Assembly (NCBI GenBank): GCA_036788295.1 | Contig: DAIQNR010000021.1 | Span: 1-64,000, forward strand | Reading direction: 5' to 3' | DNA: 64,000 nucleotides | Source of the DNA: JAHQVK01 sp036788295 | GTDB lineage: Bacteria > Myxococcota > Kuafuiibacteriia > Kuafuiibacteriales > Kuafuiibacteriaceae | In this document: positions 1-8,700 of the stretch, piece after piece | How positions within the stretch are numbered: the stretch's first letter is position 1 | Layout: each line of letters starts with the position of its first letter | The notes under the pieces: model-generated | Told to the model about the DNA's origin: nothing | Seen by the model: only the letters and a program-made list of their open reading frames with translations | Databases searched by the model: none | Position numbers and translations under genes: made by a program

Positions 1-245
1 CTAGCGTGAATCCCAAGACCGGGCGTCACGCTGTTCAGGCCGCGCGAGGGGCGTCTTCGAGCGAAGGCGCTGGCGGCGAAGACTGGTCGCGGTGAAGCCC
101 ACCGTCTCGAATAGCGCCAGCGAATCGAGCCGTTCGGGACCGAGGGTCGGCGACCGAAGTCGTCCTCGCGAGCCCGCCGCGCGATGGCAGGGGCTCTGCC
201 CGCCCCGAGTTGACGAGCGATCGAGGAGCAGCAATGCTCGCGTAG

Positions 246-1049
246 ATGTGGCCGTGGGTGAAGCAGACCGCCCTTCGACCGCTGCGCGAGCCGCCTCTCG
301 AAGAGGTCATTTGCGGTATCCTCTTCGACAGCTTGCCGATTGACCCGGTCGTCGCCGGGGCTTTCTGGGTGAACAAGCGCCGGGAATACCCTAATCGAAT
401 GTTCCTGCCCGCCTTGGTGGAGAGTCGCGTGGAGTTCCAGCCGGGTGCCAAGGTCAACGTCGCCGTTCCGGGTGGCCACGTTCGGACATGGTTGATCTCC
501 GAAGACGACAGCCGCCTCCTACAGTTCCAGCACGACCGATTCTACTTGAACTGGCGTGCCCGGGGTGACGGTCAATACCCCCGTTTCTCGGGTGATGAAG
601 GGTTGAAGGGACGCACAGAGGAAACTTTCGCGGACTTCGCGGATTTTTGCGAGGATATATTGGGGCAAAAGCCTGAGCCGAAGAAGGTCGAAGTGGGAAA
701 GATCGACATGCTCGAACAAGGCACGTCATGGAATACGGTCGAGGATCTTCGAAGCATGTTCCCCACGATTGCTCCTTTCCTAGGCTTTGCAGCCAGCAAA
801 AGTCCGAGCTTCGCGATTCGGTTCGGCGAGGTCGTCGATGGATGCGAGCTGCAGATCGGCCTCAACACGACGCTTACGTTTCATGCGGACAAGGAGGAGC
901 CAATGACTGGTGTGAGGATCGAGACCACTGTCCGGACGCCGGTCGACGGCGACATAGGAGCAGCCTTCACGCGTTCGAACAGGGTGGCCAACTCGGTCTT
1001 TGCGCAGCTAATCCCGGACGCAGAGAGCCACTTTGGAGGCCTACAGTGA
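246..1049 (+). CDS. TIGR04255 family protein
   Basis: The 267-residue product begins with the family's usual opening, a short PPLEEVICGILFDSLP-type strand, followed by a W-rich stretch and, near residues 80-100, LLQFQHDRFYLNWR and YPRF, the most conserved signature of TIGR04255 proteins. The rest is a beta-rich domain ending in a region about ligand-induced-looking strands with no catalytic motif I recognise. The biochemical role of the family is unknown; members occur sporadically, often in variable or defence-rich regions. The ATG at 246 fits the family's N-terminus, although the best purine-rich stretch (gaggag near 222) is rather far upstream. The stop overlaps the next gene's GTG by 4 bases, so the genes are probably translationally coupled. 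Family assignment is fairly secure; function is not. Confidence 0.75.
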   Translation: MWPWVKQTALRPLREPPLEEVICGILFDSLPIDPVVAGAFWVNKRREYPNRMFLPALVESRVEFQPGAKVNVAVPGGHVRTWLISEDDSRLLQFQHDRFYLNWRARGDGQYPRFSGDEGLKGRTEETFADFADFCEDILGQKPEPKKVEVGKIDMLEQGTSWNTVEDLRSMFPTIAPFLGFAASKSPSFAIRFGEVVDGCELQIGLNTTLTFHADKEEPMTGVRIETTVRTPVDGDIGAAFTRSNRVANSVFAQLIPDAESHFGGLQ

Positions 1050-1630
1050 TCGAGTTCGGCACCTGCGAGCCGAGTTCGATTGGCTACGTCGAGTCCCCCG
1101 CGATGGATTCCTGGAAACCCGATCCTGAGTGGTTCGGCCACCGAACGGTCTATCCGGCCTACCAGCCGTTGGTTTCAGGGAGTCGCGCGGGCCTCGGGTC
1201 GGTGGTCGTCACCGCTAAGGACAAAGCTGGGTCCAAAAGAACGGAATCACCGGTGCTGCCCTCCGGAAGCAGCGGGGAGTTCGATCACCCGTGCGAAGCT
1301 CGTTTCGAGCATCTCGCCGAGAATGACCCGGAGGGGTTGTTCGCCTGGGTACGATCGGGGGGCTTGTCGCCAGGCGATCTCACCCATGCTGCCGAAGCCT
1401 GTGGCCGAGTTCGCGGCCGCCAGGCCGAGGCGTTGGAGGTCCTCACCGGGTTGCTCGAGGACCCATCGGCGCTGGTCCGCGAGGGGGCCGTTTATGGGCT
1501 CCAACGGCTCGGGCGGCTTCCGCCGGTCCAGAGCCGGCTCTTGCGCATGACCATGCCTCAGTTCGAGAAGAGCGCTGGCGTCCGGGCGGCGGCGCGCGAC
1601 GCCCTCGAAGACCTCGTAGAACGTGGCTGA
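1046..1630 (+). CDS. HEAT-repeat-like protein, partner of the TIGR04255 gene
   Basis: About 194 residues starting from a GTG inside the stop of the upstream gene (GTGA overlap). The N-terminal half contains no recognised motif. The C-terminal half (about residues 85-190) is helical with repeated A-x-x-A-L patterns, including a VREGAVYGLQRLG segment and a VRAAARDALEDL segment, which are typical of HEAT/PBS-lyase-like helical repeats used as protein-interaction scaffolds. No signal peptide or membrane segment is visible, so it is likely cytoplasmic. Its tight coupling to both neighbours suggests that the three proteins act together. The HEAT call rests on reading the pattern by eye, and function is unknown. 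Confidence 0.6.
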   Translation: MIEFGTCEPSSIGYVESPAMDSWKPDPEWFGHRTVYPAYQPLVSGSRAGLGSVVVTAKDKAGSKRTESPVLPSGSSGEFDHPCEARFEHLAENDPEGLFAWVRSGGLSPGDLTHAAEACGRVRGRQAEALEVLTGLLEDPSALVREGAVYGLQRLGRLPPVQSRLLRMTMPQFEKSAGVRAAARDALEDLVERG

Positions 1631-2189
1631 TACCGGAGTGGCCCGGATGACTCTCCGCGCTCTGAAGCGGAAGACGTCCATCGACCCTGATCTGAAGGTC
1701 GAAGAGGTCATCAAGGCAGAGTTTCGGACCCGACACGGAGCTTTTGACCTGAGGCTATCCGTATATGTTCAGGATGATGTGGTAGACGAGCAGCGTCATC
1801 CCACTGCCGTCCGAGTCCACGCGCGGCACGCAGTCAGCTTCCTCGGCGACCCACCGAATGGAGCCGTCACCATCGATCTCGAGGCGGCCCATCCCTTCAC
1901 GCTGCGTCGGACCCCCGGGGCTTCACCGTACTTTCCACTTCTGAACGAAATGCACCACGAACTCATTCTCGACGACGAGGAGGCGCTCCGGAGTCTCGCC
2001 GAGCGGGCCCGCAACGTTCCGCCCGGCTACGTTTTCAGGCTCGAACGTGCAGCGTTGGTCGAGGAAGCCCGCGCCGGGGAAGATGGAGGGGACTTGGAGT
2101 GGTCTTCGGCGCTGTCTGCACCCGACCGAAAGGGATGGCGCAAGCGCGTCGAGGCCCACCGACAGCGGTCGAAGGCCGGGGGAGATTGA
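1623..2189 (+). CDS. hypothetical protein, third gene of TIGR04255 operon
   Basis: A 188-residue protein starting at GTG 1623, overlapping the previous gene by 8 bases. I do not recognise the family. It is soluble and mixed alpha/beta: an N-terminal basic segment (ALKRKTSIDPDLKVEEVIKAEF), then strands alternating with short acidic stretches such as LILDDEEALRSLAERA, and a very charged C-terminal tail (GWRKRVEAHRQRSKAGG). The overlap and consistent codon use make it a real gene and the last member of a three-gene unit. No transposase, integrase or restriction gene is adjacent on this side, and the base composition resembles that of the neighbours. Confidence 0.6.
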   Translation: MADTGVARMTLRALKRKTSIDPDLKVEEVIKAEFRTRHGAFDLRLSVYVQDDVVDEQRHPTAVRVHARHAVSFLGDPPNGAVTIDLEAAHPFTLRRTPGASPYFPLLNEMHHELILDDEEALRSLAERARNVPPGYVFRLERAALVEEARAGEDGGDLEWSSALSAPDRKGWRKRVEAHRQRSKAGGD

Positions 2190-2647
2190 CCAGGTCCAGT
2201 CCGCTATGTGCGGGTACCTGCTCGACGCCCACGCGTTCGGTCCAGGTTTCTGGATACCCGGGGTAGGGAGGGCGAGCCCGCGTCCCCGTCGCCTGGCGTC
2301 GGGCCGAGCGCGGTGGGTGAGGAGGAGAAAATAGGGCGCCCACAGCCTGACGCGGTTCTGCTACGGCCGCGGTTCGCCCAGGGGAAACCGCAAAAATCCT
2401 GAGCTACGCCCAACCATCAGCCTACGCTTCAGCGAATGAGGAGCAACGTCAAAGGGACCGCAAAGGGGCGTAGGCCGGCGTAGGCCCTGAACCATCTCAT
2501 GGCCGCGCTGATTGGGCTCTGCGGCGATGCTCTTTCGGGCTGAGGCGGCAGCGACCCGAGAACGAAGGCGCCCCGCCATCTATCGGCGCTCGACCGAAAC
2601 ACTCGCCACGCCTCCTGGATTCCCGGGCCGAAGTCTCGGGCGAGAGC
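2190..2647. other. intergenic region without a supported gene
   Basis: This 458-base stretch lies between the end of the TIGR04255 operon and the convergent Uma2 gene. Short frames exist on both strands, but none has a family motif, a ribosome binding site or a plausible composition. I see no tRNA cloverleaf, insertion-sequence ends or strong terminator hairpin with a T run. It may be decayed accessory DNA. Confidence 0.5.
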
Positions 2648-3331
2648 TCAAGCGGGCGGGGCGGAGGCGCGGAGCTCGCGGAGGGCGCGGGTCATGGGCC
2701 GGACTTCGGCGAGGCGGGCGATGAGCTCGAGGTCGATGTCGGGGAGGGTCACGCTCGTTTCGCGGGGCTCGTAGGCGTCGCCGACGAGCTCATGGACGTG
2801 GATCTTCTTCTTCTTCCAGGTCCAGACTTCACGGATCCCCAGCTTCCGATAGATCGCGAGCTTCGACAGCCCGCCCGACGTCCAAACCACCTCGATGGCG
2901 AGATCGGGCTTCTCCCAGTCATCGATGTCGTCACGATCTCCAAAGACGTAGCACTCGTCCGGCTCGAGCCCGGCCTCCTTTTCTTTGTTCTCGATGGTCC
3001 AAGACCCGACGGGCGTCAGATCGATGCCGCGGTCCATGCACCAGGCTTCGACCAGGCGTCCGATCACGGAGGCGATGGTCTCGTGGTAGCGGGAGGGGCT
3101 CTTGAACTCGAGGTTTCCTTCCAGGTACGAGATCCGCGGTACGCTTCGCTCGCCCCGAATCTCGAGCGCGCGCTGGTAGTCGGCCCACGTCGCCCCGCGT
3201 AGCGTGACGATGTGGTCGTGGCGGCCGGCGTCATCGACGTCGAGTTCGGGCGCGTGCCTCGGGAGCGTTTCCACCACGAGATGGACGATACCACGCCCGG
3301 CCCGCCGGTCGAGGCCGAGTCGCGGGCGCAA
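2648..3331 (-). CDS. Uma2-family putative endonuclease (DUF820, PD-(D/E)XK fold)
   Basis: The protein follows the Uma2 family layout: an N-terminal ATWADYQRALEIRG helix, the strand RISYLEGNLEF, a helix with HETIASVIGRLVEAW, then the nuclease-like core with GLEPDECYVF (acidic), a KPDLAIEVVWTS strand and a KLAIYRKLGIREVW helix containing the conserved lysine region. The PDLAIEV/KL..Y..LGI.EVW pattern is the hallmark of DUF820. The family is predicted to cut DNA, but its cellular role is unproven. The longest frame opens with TTG at 3331, directly abutting the stop of the AbiEii-like gene; in-frame GTG codons at 3277 and 3274 are more conservative starts, giving about 209 residues, the usual family length. 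It is the last gene of a three-gene reverse-strand unit. Confidence 0.8.
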   Translation of the reverse strand: MRPRLGLDRRAGRGIVHLVVETLPRHAPELDVDDAGRHDHIVTLRGATWADYQRALEIRGERSVPRISYLEGNLEFKSPSRYHETIASVIGRLVEAWCMDRGIDLTPVGSWTIENKEKEAGLEPDECYVFGDRDDIDDWEKPDLAIEVVWTSGGLSKLAIYRKLGIREVWTWKKKKIHVHELVGDAYEPRETSVTLPDIDLELIARLAEVRPMTRALRELRASAPPA

Positions 3332-3964
3332 TCAGTGGCGCTGCTCGGGGGCGAGGTGGTTGAGCAGCGCCTTGCGAAAGTCGTCGAGTTGGTGCTCGTC
3401 GAAGCCGAGGGCGACGGCCCGTTGAAGGTTCACTTGCTCGAGAAGCCAAGCGAGCGTCATGGGGGAGAAGCCGCCGTCCTTCTTTGGAGCGTCCCCGAGC
3501 GCCCGGTCGAGGTCCCCGCCGGCGGCGACCAGCGCGCGCACGTCTTCGAGGTCGCGAAGCTCCGAGCGGGACACGAGCGCGCACAGCTTGTTGACCAGGA
3601 TCTCGTGGGGCGTATCGAGCCGAGTCCCGTCCACCACGATCGGCGCCTCGATGAAAGGCACCGGTTCGGCGACGAGGTCGACGACCACCCGCGCGGCATC
3701 GTCGCGAACGGCGAGGCGCAGAAAACTCGGCGCTCGGGTCAGCGTCTCGACCGAGAGCCCAGCTTCGCGAAGCAGGCCCTCGAGGACGGCTGGGGCTTCG
3801 TCGAGGGCCGCTCGCCCGTGAAAGAAGAGATCGAGGTCCTCGGTCGCCCGGTGCCCGAGGTAGAAACCGGCGAGCGCGGCCCCGCCGGTCAAGGTCCACT
3901 CGACCTCCGCTGGGGCAAGAACCTTCAGGATCCGGACCTGCAGGTCATTCAGTCGCTTCGACAT
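3332..3964 (-). CDS. AbiEii/AbiGii-like nucleotidyltransferase (toxin-type)
   Basis: A 210-residue protein whose N-terminal third carries the nucleotidyltransferase signature WTLTGGAALAGFYLGHR followed by TEDLDLFF, the GG...RxTxDxD arrangement that binds NTP and metal in AbiEii-type toxins. Later parts contain the conserved HEILVNKLCALVSR and RDLEDVRALV segments of the same family. AbiEii proteins transfer nucleotides to RNA in type IV toxin-antitoxin and abortive-infection systems. I chose ATG 3964 because it starts just ahead of the conserved core; an upstream extension to 4030 would lie inside the neighbouring gene. It overlaps the small upstream gene by 20 bases and abuts the Uma2 frame. 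No classical AbiEi winged-helix antitoxin is present. Confidence 0.82.
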   Translation of the reverse strand: MSKRLNDLQVRILKVLAPAEVEWTLTGGAALAGFYLGHRATEDLDLFFHGRAALDEAPAVLEGLLREAGLSVETLTRAPSFLRLAVRDDAARVVVDLVAEPVPFIEAPIVVDGTRLDTPHEILVNKLCALVSRSELRDLEDVRALVAAGGDLDRALGDAPKKDGGFSPMTLAWLLEQVNLQRAVALGFDEHQLDDFRKALLNHLAPEQRH

Positions 3965-4250
3965 CGTAACCCATTCGGTGCAGCCACCAGATCCAGAACG
4001 GCCGGCGCCGACCCACGTAGCGGGCCGCATGCGGCCAGAGGCGGAAAATGGTGGCCCAATCGACCCACTCGAGTACGTCGTCCGGCTTTGCGTCCCGCAG
4101 CGCGCGCGCGAGCCAGTAGGCGGCCTCTTCGGGGTCGTTGGATGAGACCTTCTTCTGCCACGCGTCGAGCGTCATCGACACGTCCCACAAAAAATACGGT
4201 CGCCCTTCGGCGTCGACCACCGATTCTGGGGGTGTCGGAGCCCGGAGCAC
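3945..4250 (-). CDS. small protein paired with the AbiEii-like gene
   Basis: A roughly 100-residue (or 91-residue, from GTG 4220) protein with the segments GRPYFLWDVSMT, YWLARALRDAKPDDVLEWV and RRRPFWIWWL. Small proteins of this type recur directly upstream of AbiEii-like nucleotidyltransferases, which suggests an obligate partner, possibly antitoxin-like; this is from memory of gene neighbourhoods, not from a search. It overlaps the nucleotidyltransferase start by 20 bases, implying coupled translation. The start is GTG 4250 or GTG 4220; the second begins at the conserved VDAEGRPYFLW segment. No DNA-binding motif is evident, so it is not an obvious AbiEi homologue. Confidence 0.6.
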   Translation of the reverse strand: MLRAPTPPESVVDAEGRPYFLWDVSMTLDAWQKKVSSNDPEEAAYWLARALRDAKPDDVLEWVDWATIFRLWPHAARYVGRRRPFWIWWLHRMGYDVEATE

Positions 4251-4360
4251 GGGACCAATCTACACGAACGACGCCTCCGCCGAAGCCGCGCCCGGTCCTT
4301 CTGGCCCGGTCCTCTCGTCTGGTCTGCCCGACCCGGGGACAAACGGGTTAGCCTCCCCGG

Positions 4361-5677
4361 GTGAGAGAGGTCCCGCGCCAGCTGGTTCGGTCCATTCGGG
4401 AAGGGCGCTGCGTCGCGTTCGTGGGGGCCGGCTTCGCCCGGCCGCTCCTGCCGAGCTGGCACGACCTGCTGCTCGCCTTGTCGAAGCGCACCGGCGACGT
4501 CGAGGTGGAGCAGTGGCTGAAGAGCGACCGGCTGTCCCACCGCGACTACGAAGGCATCGCCCAGGCCCTCCGCGGGAAGGTGGACGGCGACCTCCGGTTC
4601 GAGGCGCTCCTGAAGGAAGTGCTCGACCCCGATGGAACGGACGGGGACCGGGCCCGGCGGCAGTTCGATCGGGAGCGGGTAGAGGCCCGGCTGCGCCTGC
4701 TTCAGGCGATCCCGTTTCACACCATTCTCACCACGAACTTCGACCGGCTGTTCGTGGGCAGCACCCCCTCTCGCGAGACCTTCGCCCGCGTCGTCAGCTC
4801 CGAGCGGCGGCCGTGGTGGGCGTCGAAGGCGTGGTCCGACGATGCCGAGACCCGGTTTCGGTCCTGGCACGCCCCGGTGGTGAAGCTGCACGGGGATCTC
4901 GACGCCGAGCCCGGCGAGCGCAGGCTCGCCTTCACGACCCGCGACTACCGGCGGCTCGTGCACGAGCAGCCCGGATACCGGGCGTTTCTTCGCACCCTGT
5001 TTGCCACCCACACGGTGCTCTATATGGGTTTTTCGTTCACCGATGGATACATCAACGAGCTCCGCTCGGAGATCTTGGCCTGGATCGGGCCAGAGCGGCG
5101 GCTCGACTTCGCGATCATGGGCAACGTGCCTCCGCTCGTGTGCCGGCACCTGAGGGAGAACGAAGGCCTCGAGTGCCTGGGTTTCGACGCGACCGCCGAC
5201 GACTTCTCCGGGTTCGACGAGTGGCTCGCGGCCATTCACCGAGCGACCGCTCCGGAGGTGAGCTTGCGGCAATGCGTTCGAGGCCGGCGAATCCTCTGGC
5301 TCGATCCAAACCCGAAGAACAACGTCTTCGGTCGCTCCGCCTTGCTCGACGAGCACGGCGCCGGAGCGGCCGCGGTCGCCGTCACGAAGTCGGTGGACGA
5401 GACCATCGCCGCGCTGAACGGCACCGAGCGGTGGGATCTCATCATCTCCCACTTTGGCTACGACCCGGGGGGCCCGTCGAACTTCGAGCGCTTCGTCCTC
5501 GGGATGAGGCAGCTGGCCCAAAAGCGCCAAGCCCCGGTGATCGTGTTCAGCCACCCGGACAGCATCCCGCTGAACCGGGCCGATGCCCTGCGGCTCGGGG
5601 CCTTCGACTACGTGGGGAGCTGGCCGGAGCTGTTCGCGGCGATCGAGCGCCTCTTCGCGAACGACCCCGGCGCCTGA
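4361..5677 (+). CDS. SIR2-like domain fused to a degenerate receiver domain
   Basis: A 438-residue, two-domain protein. Residues 1-295 form a SIR2_2-type domain: CVAFVGAGFARP (residues 17-28, NAD-binding loop), ILTTNFDRL (122-130), VVKLHGDLD (173-181) and YMGFSFTDGYI (221-231). Such domains in prokaryotic defence systems (Thoeris, Dsr, pAgo-linked) deplete NAD+ during infection. Residues 308-432 look like a response-regulator fold, with ILWLDPNPKNN, WDLIISHFG, APVIVFSHPD and GAFDYVGSWPELF, but the expected phosphoacceptor aspartate after DLIIS is His364, so ordinary phosphorylation is unlikely. The start is GTG 4361, which gives a normal SIR2 N-terminus; no good ribosome binding site is seen. 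It is transcribed divergently from the AbiEii group with about 110 bases between. Confidence 0.8.
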   Translation: MREVPRQLVRSIREGRCVAFVGAGFARPLLPSWHDLLLALSKRTGDVEVEQWLKSDRLSHRDYEGIAQALRGKVDGDLRFEALLKEVLDPDGTDGDRARRQFDRERVEARLRLLQAIPFHTILTTNFDRLFVGSTPSRETFARVVSSERRPWWASKAWSDDAETRFRSWHAPVVKLHGDLDAEPGERRLAFTTRDYRRLVHEQPGYRAFLRTLFATHTVLYMGFSFTDGYINELRSEILAWIGPERRLDFAIMGNVPPLVCRHLRENEGLECLGFDATADDFSGFDEWLAAIHRATAPEVSLRQCVRGRRILWLDPNPKNNVFGRSALLDEHGAGAAAVAVTKSVDETIAALNGTERWDLIISHFGYDPGGPSNFERFVLGMRQLAQKRQAPVIVFSHPDSIPLNRADALRLGAFDYVGSWPELFAAIERLFANDPGA

Positions 5678-5702
5678 GCAGGCGGCGGCGGGAGACTTGC
5701 CG

Positions 5703-8700
5703 TCAGCGGATGGTGAGGGTCGGCCGCTCGGGGGGGGCGTTCGCGTCCACCGCGGCGGTGATCACCCAGGTGGTCGCTGCGCCGATCGGGGGCGGCAGGT
5801 TGGGGCTTATCCGCAGGTAGACGAAGTCCCCGGCCTGGGCGCCAGCGGCGATCTGGGCGTTCAAATACGCGACCAACGCCGCGACGTCGGTGTTCACCAT
5901 CGCCCCAGAGGCGGTCGAGGGGGTGAGAAAGCCAGGGAGGATCATCGTCGCGTTCGGATCGGGGGTGCTGTCCGCGTGGAACATCGAGGTGAGCACCACG
6001 CCGTCGGCCGCCGCCGCCGCCGCCGTCCGGTAGGGCAGCCCGTAGAGGTCGGCGTTCATCGCGTTCTCCATGGCGCCAGCGACGTTGATCACCTGGATGT
6101 TCAGCGAGGCCTCGGTGAACCCGCTGCCGGTCGGGAGCGGAGGGAGCACGAACGGGATGATGAAGGCCGTGCCTCCTTCGGCGTCGCCTACCGTCGCGCC
6201 GCCGATGAACGCCTCCCGGAGCGCGGGCATCCCGCCGTTCCAAGAGACCACGCGGTCCTCCGGGTGAGCCCCGAGCACGACCCGCTGCGCGAGCCGCACC
6301 CACGCGATGTCATCGACGAAAAACGTCGCCCCGGCCGGGTTCGCCCCGTTGCCGATGGCGACCAGGAACGGACCGAAGACGTTCGAGTAGTTCCCGAAAG
6401 CAGCGAGGTCCACGGAGTATTGCGTGGGCGTCGTGCTGAGGGTGATGAAGTCGCGGACACCCACCCCCTCGCCGAGGTTCGGGTTGTTGAGGCCGGCCCC
6501 GAACTCGATGACTTCGCCGCCGGCCTGGCCCCAGGCCCAGAAGCTCACCGCGTTGGCGCCCGGCGCCACCCGGAGGCCCTGAAGCCCCATGAAGCCCTCG
6601 CCGACCGTCCAGAACGTCCCCGTGAAGGCGCCGCCCTGGCCGTTCCATACGAAGCGGTGGCACTCGCCCCGCTGGCTGCCGGCGCGGCTCGGACACATGT
6701 CGTCTTCGGTGTGAAGCGGCGGCCCGCCGTCCCCGAACGCCGAGCGGTCGGGGAAGTTCGCGTCCACCACCATCGGCAGCGGGATCCCGGAGGGGATGCC
6801 CCCGACCGTCCACTGGATGTCATCGAGGTAGAAGGTCGCTCCGCTCGGGTTGGCCCCGTTGTTGAGCGCGAAGATGAACGGCCCGAAGAGCTGGGTGTAC
6901 GCCCCGAAGTTGGCGAGGGGGATGAAGTACTGGGTGGGGGTGGTGGTCAGGGTGATGTTCTCGCGGACCGAGGCCGCTTCCCCGAGGCCGGAGTTCGCGA
7001 GCCCTGCGCCCACTTCCACGACCTCTCCGCCGCGCGCTCCCCATGCATAGAAGCTGATCTCGGTCGCACCGGGCGCGACCCGGCGGCCGCGGAGATCGTC
7101 AAAGCCGGTGCCGTTGACCCAAAAGGCCCCGGTGAAGCCCCCGCCCTGGCCGTTCCAGATGATGCGGTGGCAGTCACCGTTCATCCCGCCCGCGCGCATC
7201 GGACACATGGCGTCCTCATTGTGAAGCGGTGGTCCGCCGTCCCCGAACCCGGCCCGGCCGGAGAAGTGCTCGTCCACCGTCATGGGCAGGGGGATCTCGG
7301 TGGGGGCGCTGCCCTCCACCCAGCGAATGTCATCGATGTAGATCGTCGCGCCGCTCGGGTTGCTCATCGACGAGAGGGCGACGAGGAAGGCGCCCCGAAC
7401 CCTCATGTAGGGGAAAGCCTCGAGCGACACCGTGTACTGGGTTGGCGAGGTGGTGAGCGTGATGAACTGCCGGACGCCGTTCGCCTCCCCGAGGTTTGGA
7501 TTGTTCAGGCCGGCGCCGAACTCGACGACCTCGCCTCCGGCGGCGCCCCAGGCCTGAAAGGTGATCTCCGTCGCGCCGGCGGCCACCGGGACCGCGGTGA
7601 TGTCCTCGAAGCCGGTCCCGTTGACCCAGAAGCTCCCGGTGAAGCCGCCGCCCTGGCCGTTCCAAGTGAAGCGGTGGCATTCGCCGTTCATGTCGCCCGC
7701 GCGCATCGGGCACATGTCGTCCTCGGTGTGGAGCGGGGGTCCGCCGTCGCCGAAGGCGGCTCGCCCGGAGAAATGGGTGTCCACGGTCATCGGAAGCGGA
7801 ACGTCGTCCATGGGGATGGTTCGAGCGGCCCAGCGAATGTCGTCTACATAGATGGTCGCGCCGCTCGGGTTGCTCATCGACGCGAGCGCGACGAGAAAGG
7901 CCCCGCGGACCTCCGAGTAGGTGAAGCCCTCGAGCGAGACGGTGTACTGGGTGGGCGAGGTGCTGAGCGTGATGAACCGGCGAACCCCACCGGCCTCTTG
8001 AAGACCAGCGTTGTTCAAGCCGGCGCCGAACTCGACGACCTCGCCGCCCGCGGCGCCCCAGGCCTGAAAGGTGATCTCCGTCGCGCCGGCGACCACGGGT
8101 ACCCCGTTGATGTCATCGAAGCCGGTGCCGTCGATCCAGAAGGCGCCGGTGAACGTGCCGCCTTGGCCGTCCCATCGGAAGCGGTGGCAAGCGCCATTCA
8201 TGCCCCCGGCGCGCATCGGACATTCGTTGTCCTCGGTGTGAAGAGGGGCCCCGCTTTCGCTGAATCCAGCCCGGCCCGTGAAGTGCTCATCGACGGTCAT
8301 CGGGAGCGTTCGCGGTCCGCCCACCATGCCCTCGGTCACCGAGACGTCCACCGAGGCAGTTCGCCCGGCCAGCTCGACGTTGATGCTCGCGGTTCCGACC
8401 GAAGCCCCGGTGACGATCCCGGTGGGCCCGACGGTCGCGACCTCCCGGTCGCTCGACATGTAGACGGCCTGCGCGCTGCGGTTCGCCGTGGTGCCGTCGT
8501 CGAAGGTCGCGGTGACCGTCAGCGCGGCGGTCTCCCCCACGCGGACGGACACCGGGTTCGGGCTCACGGCGATCGAGACGACCGCTCGCACGTCCCCCGT
8601 ATCGCTCGGGCCGGTGTCGCGGGGACCGGTGTCGGCCGGGTCCGGGTCGTCCCCGCCGCAGCCGGCGGCGCCGGCCAGGATCAAAAGCAGCCCGGCCGCT

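Noticed and set aside
1..245. Overlapping short frames on both strands before the TIGR04255 gene
   Set aside because: None has a family motif, a ribosome binding site or coupling to the next gene; the stretch may hold the promoter, but I could not pick it out.
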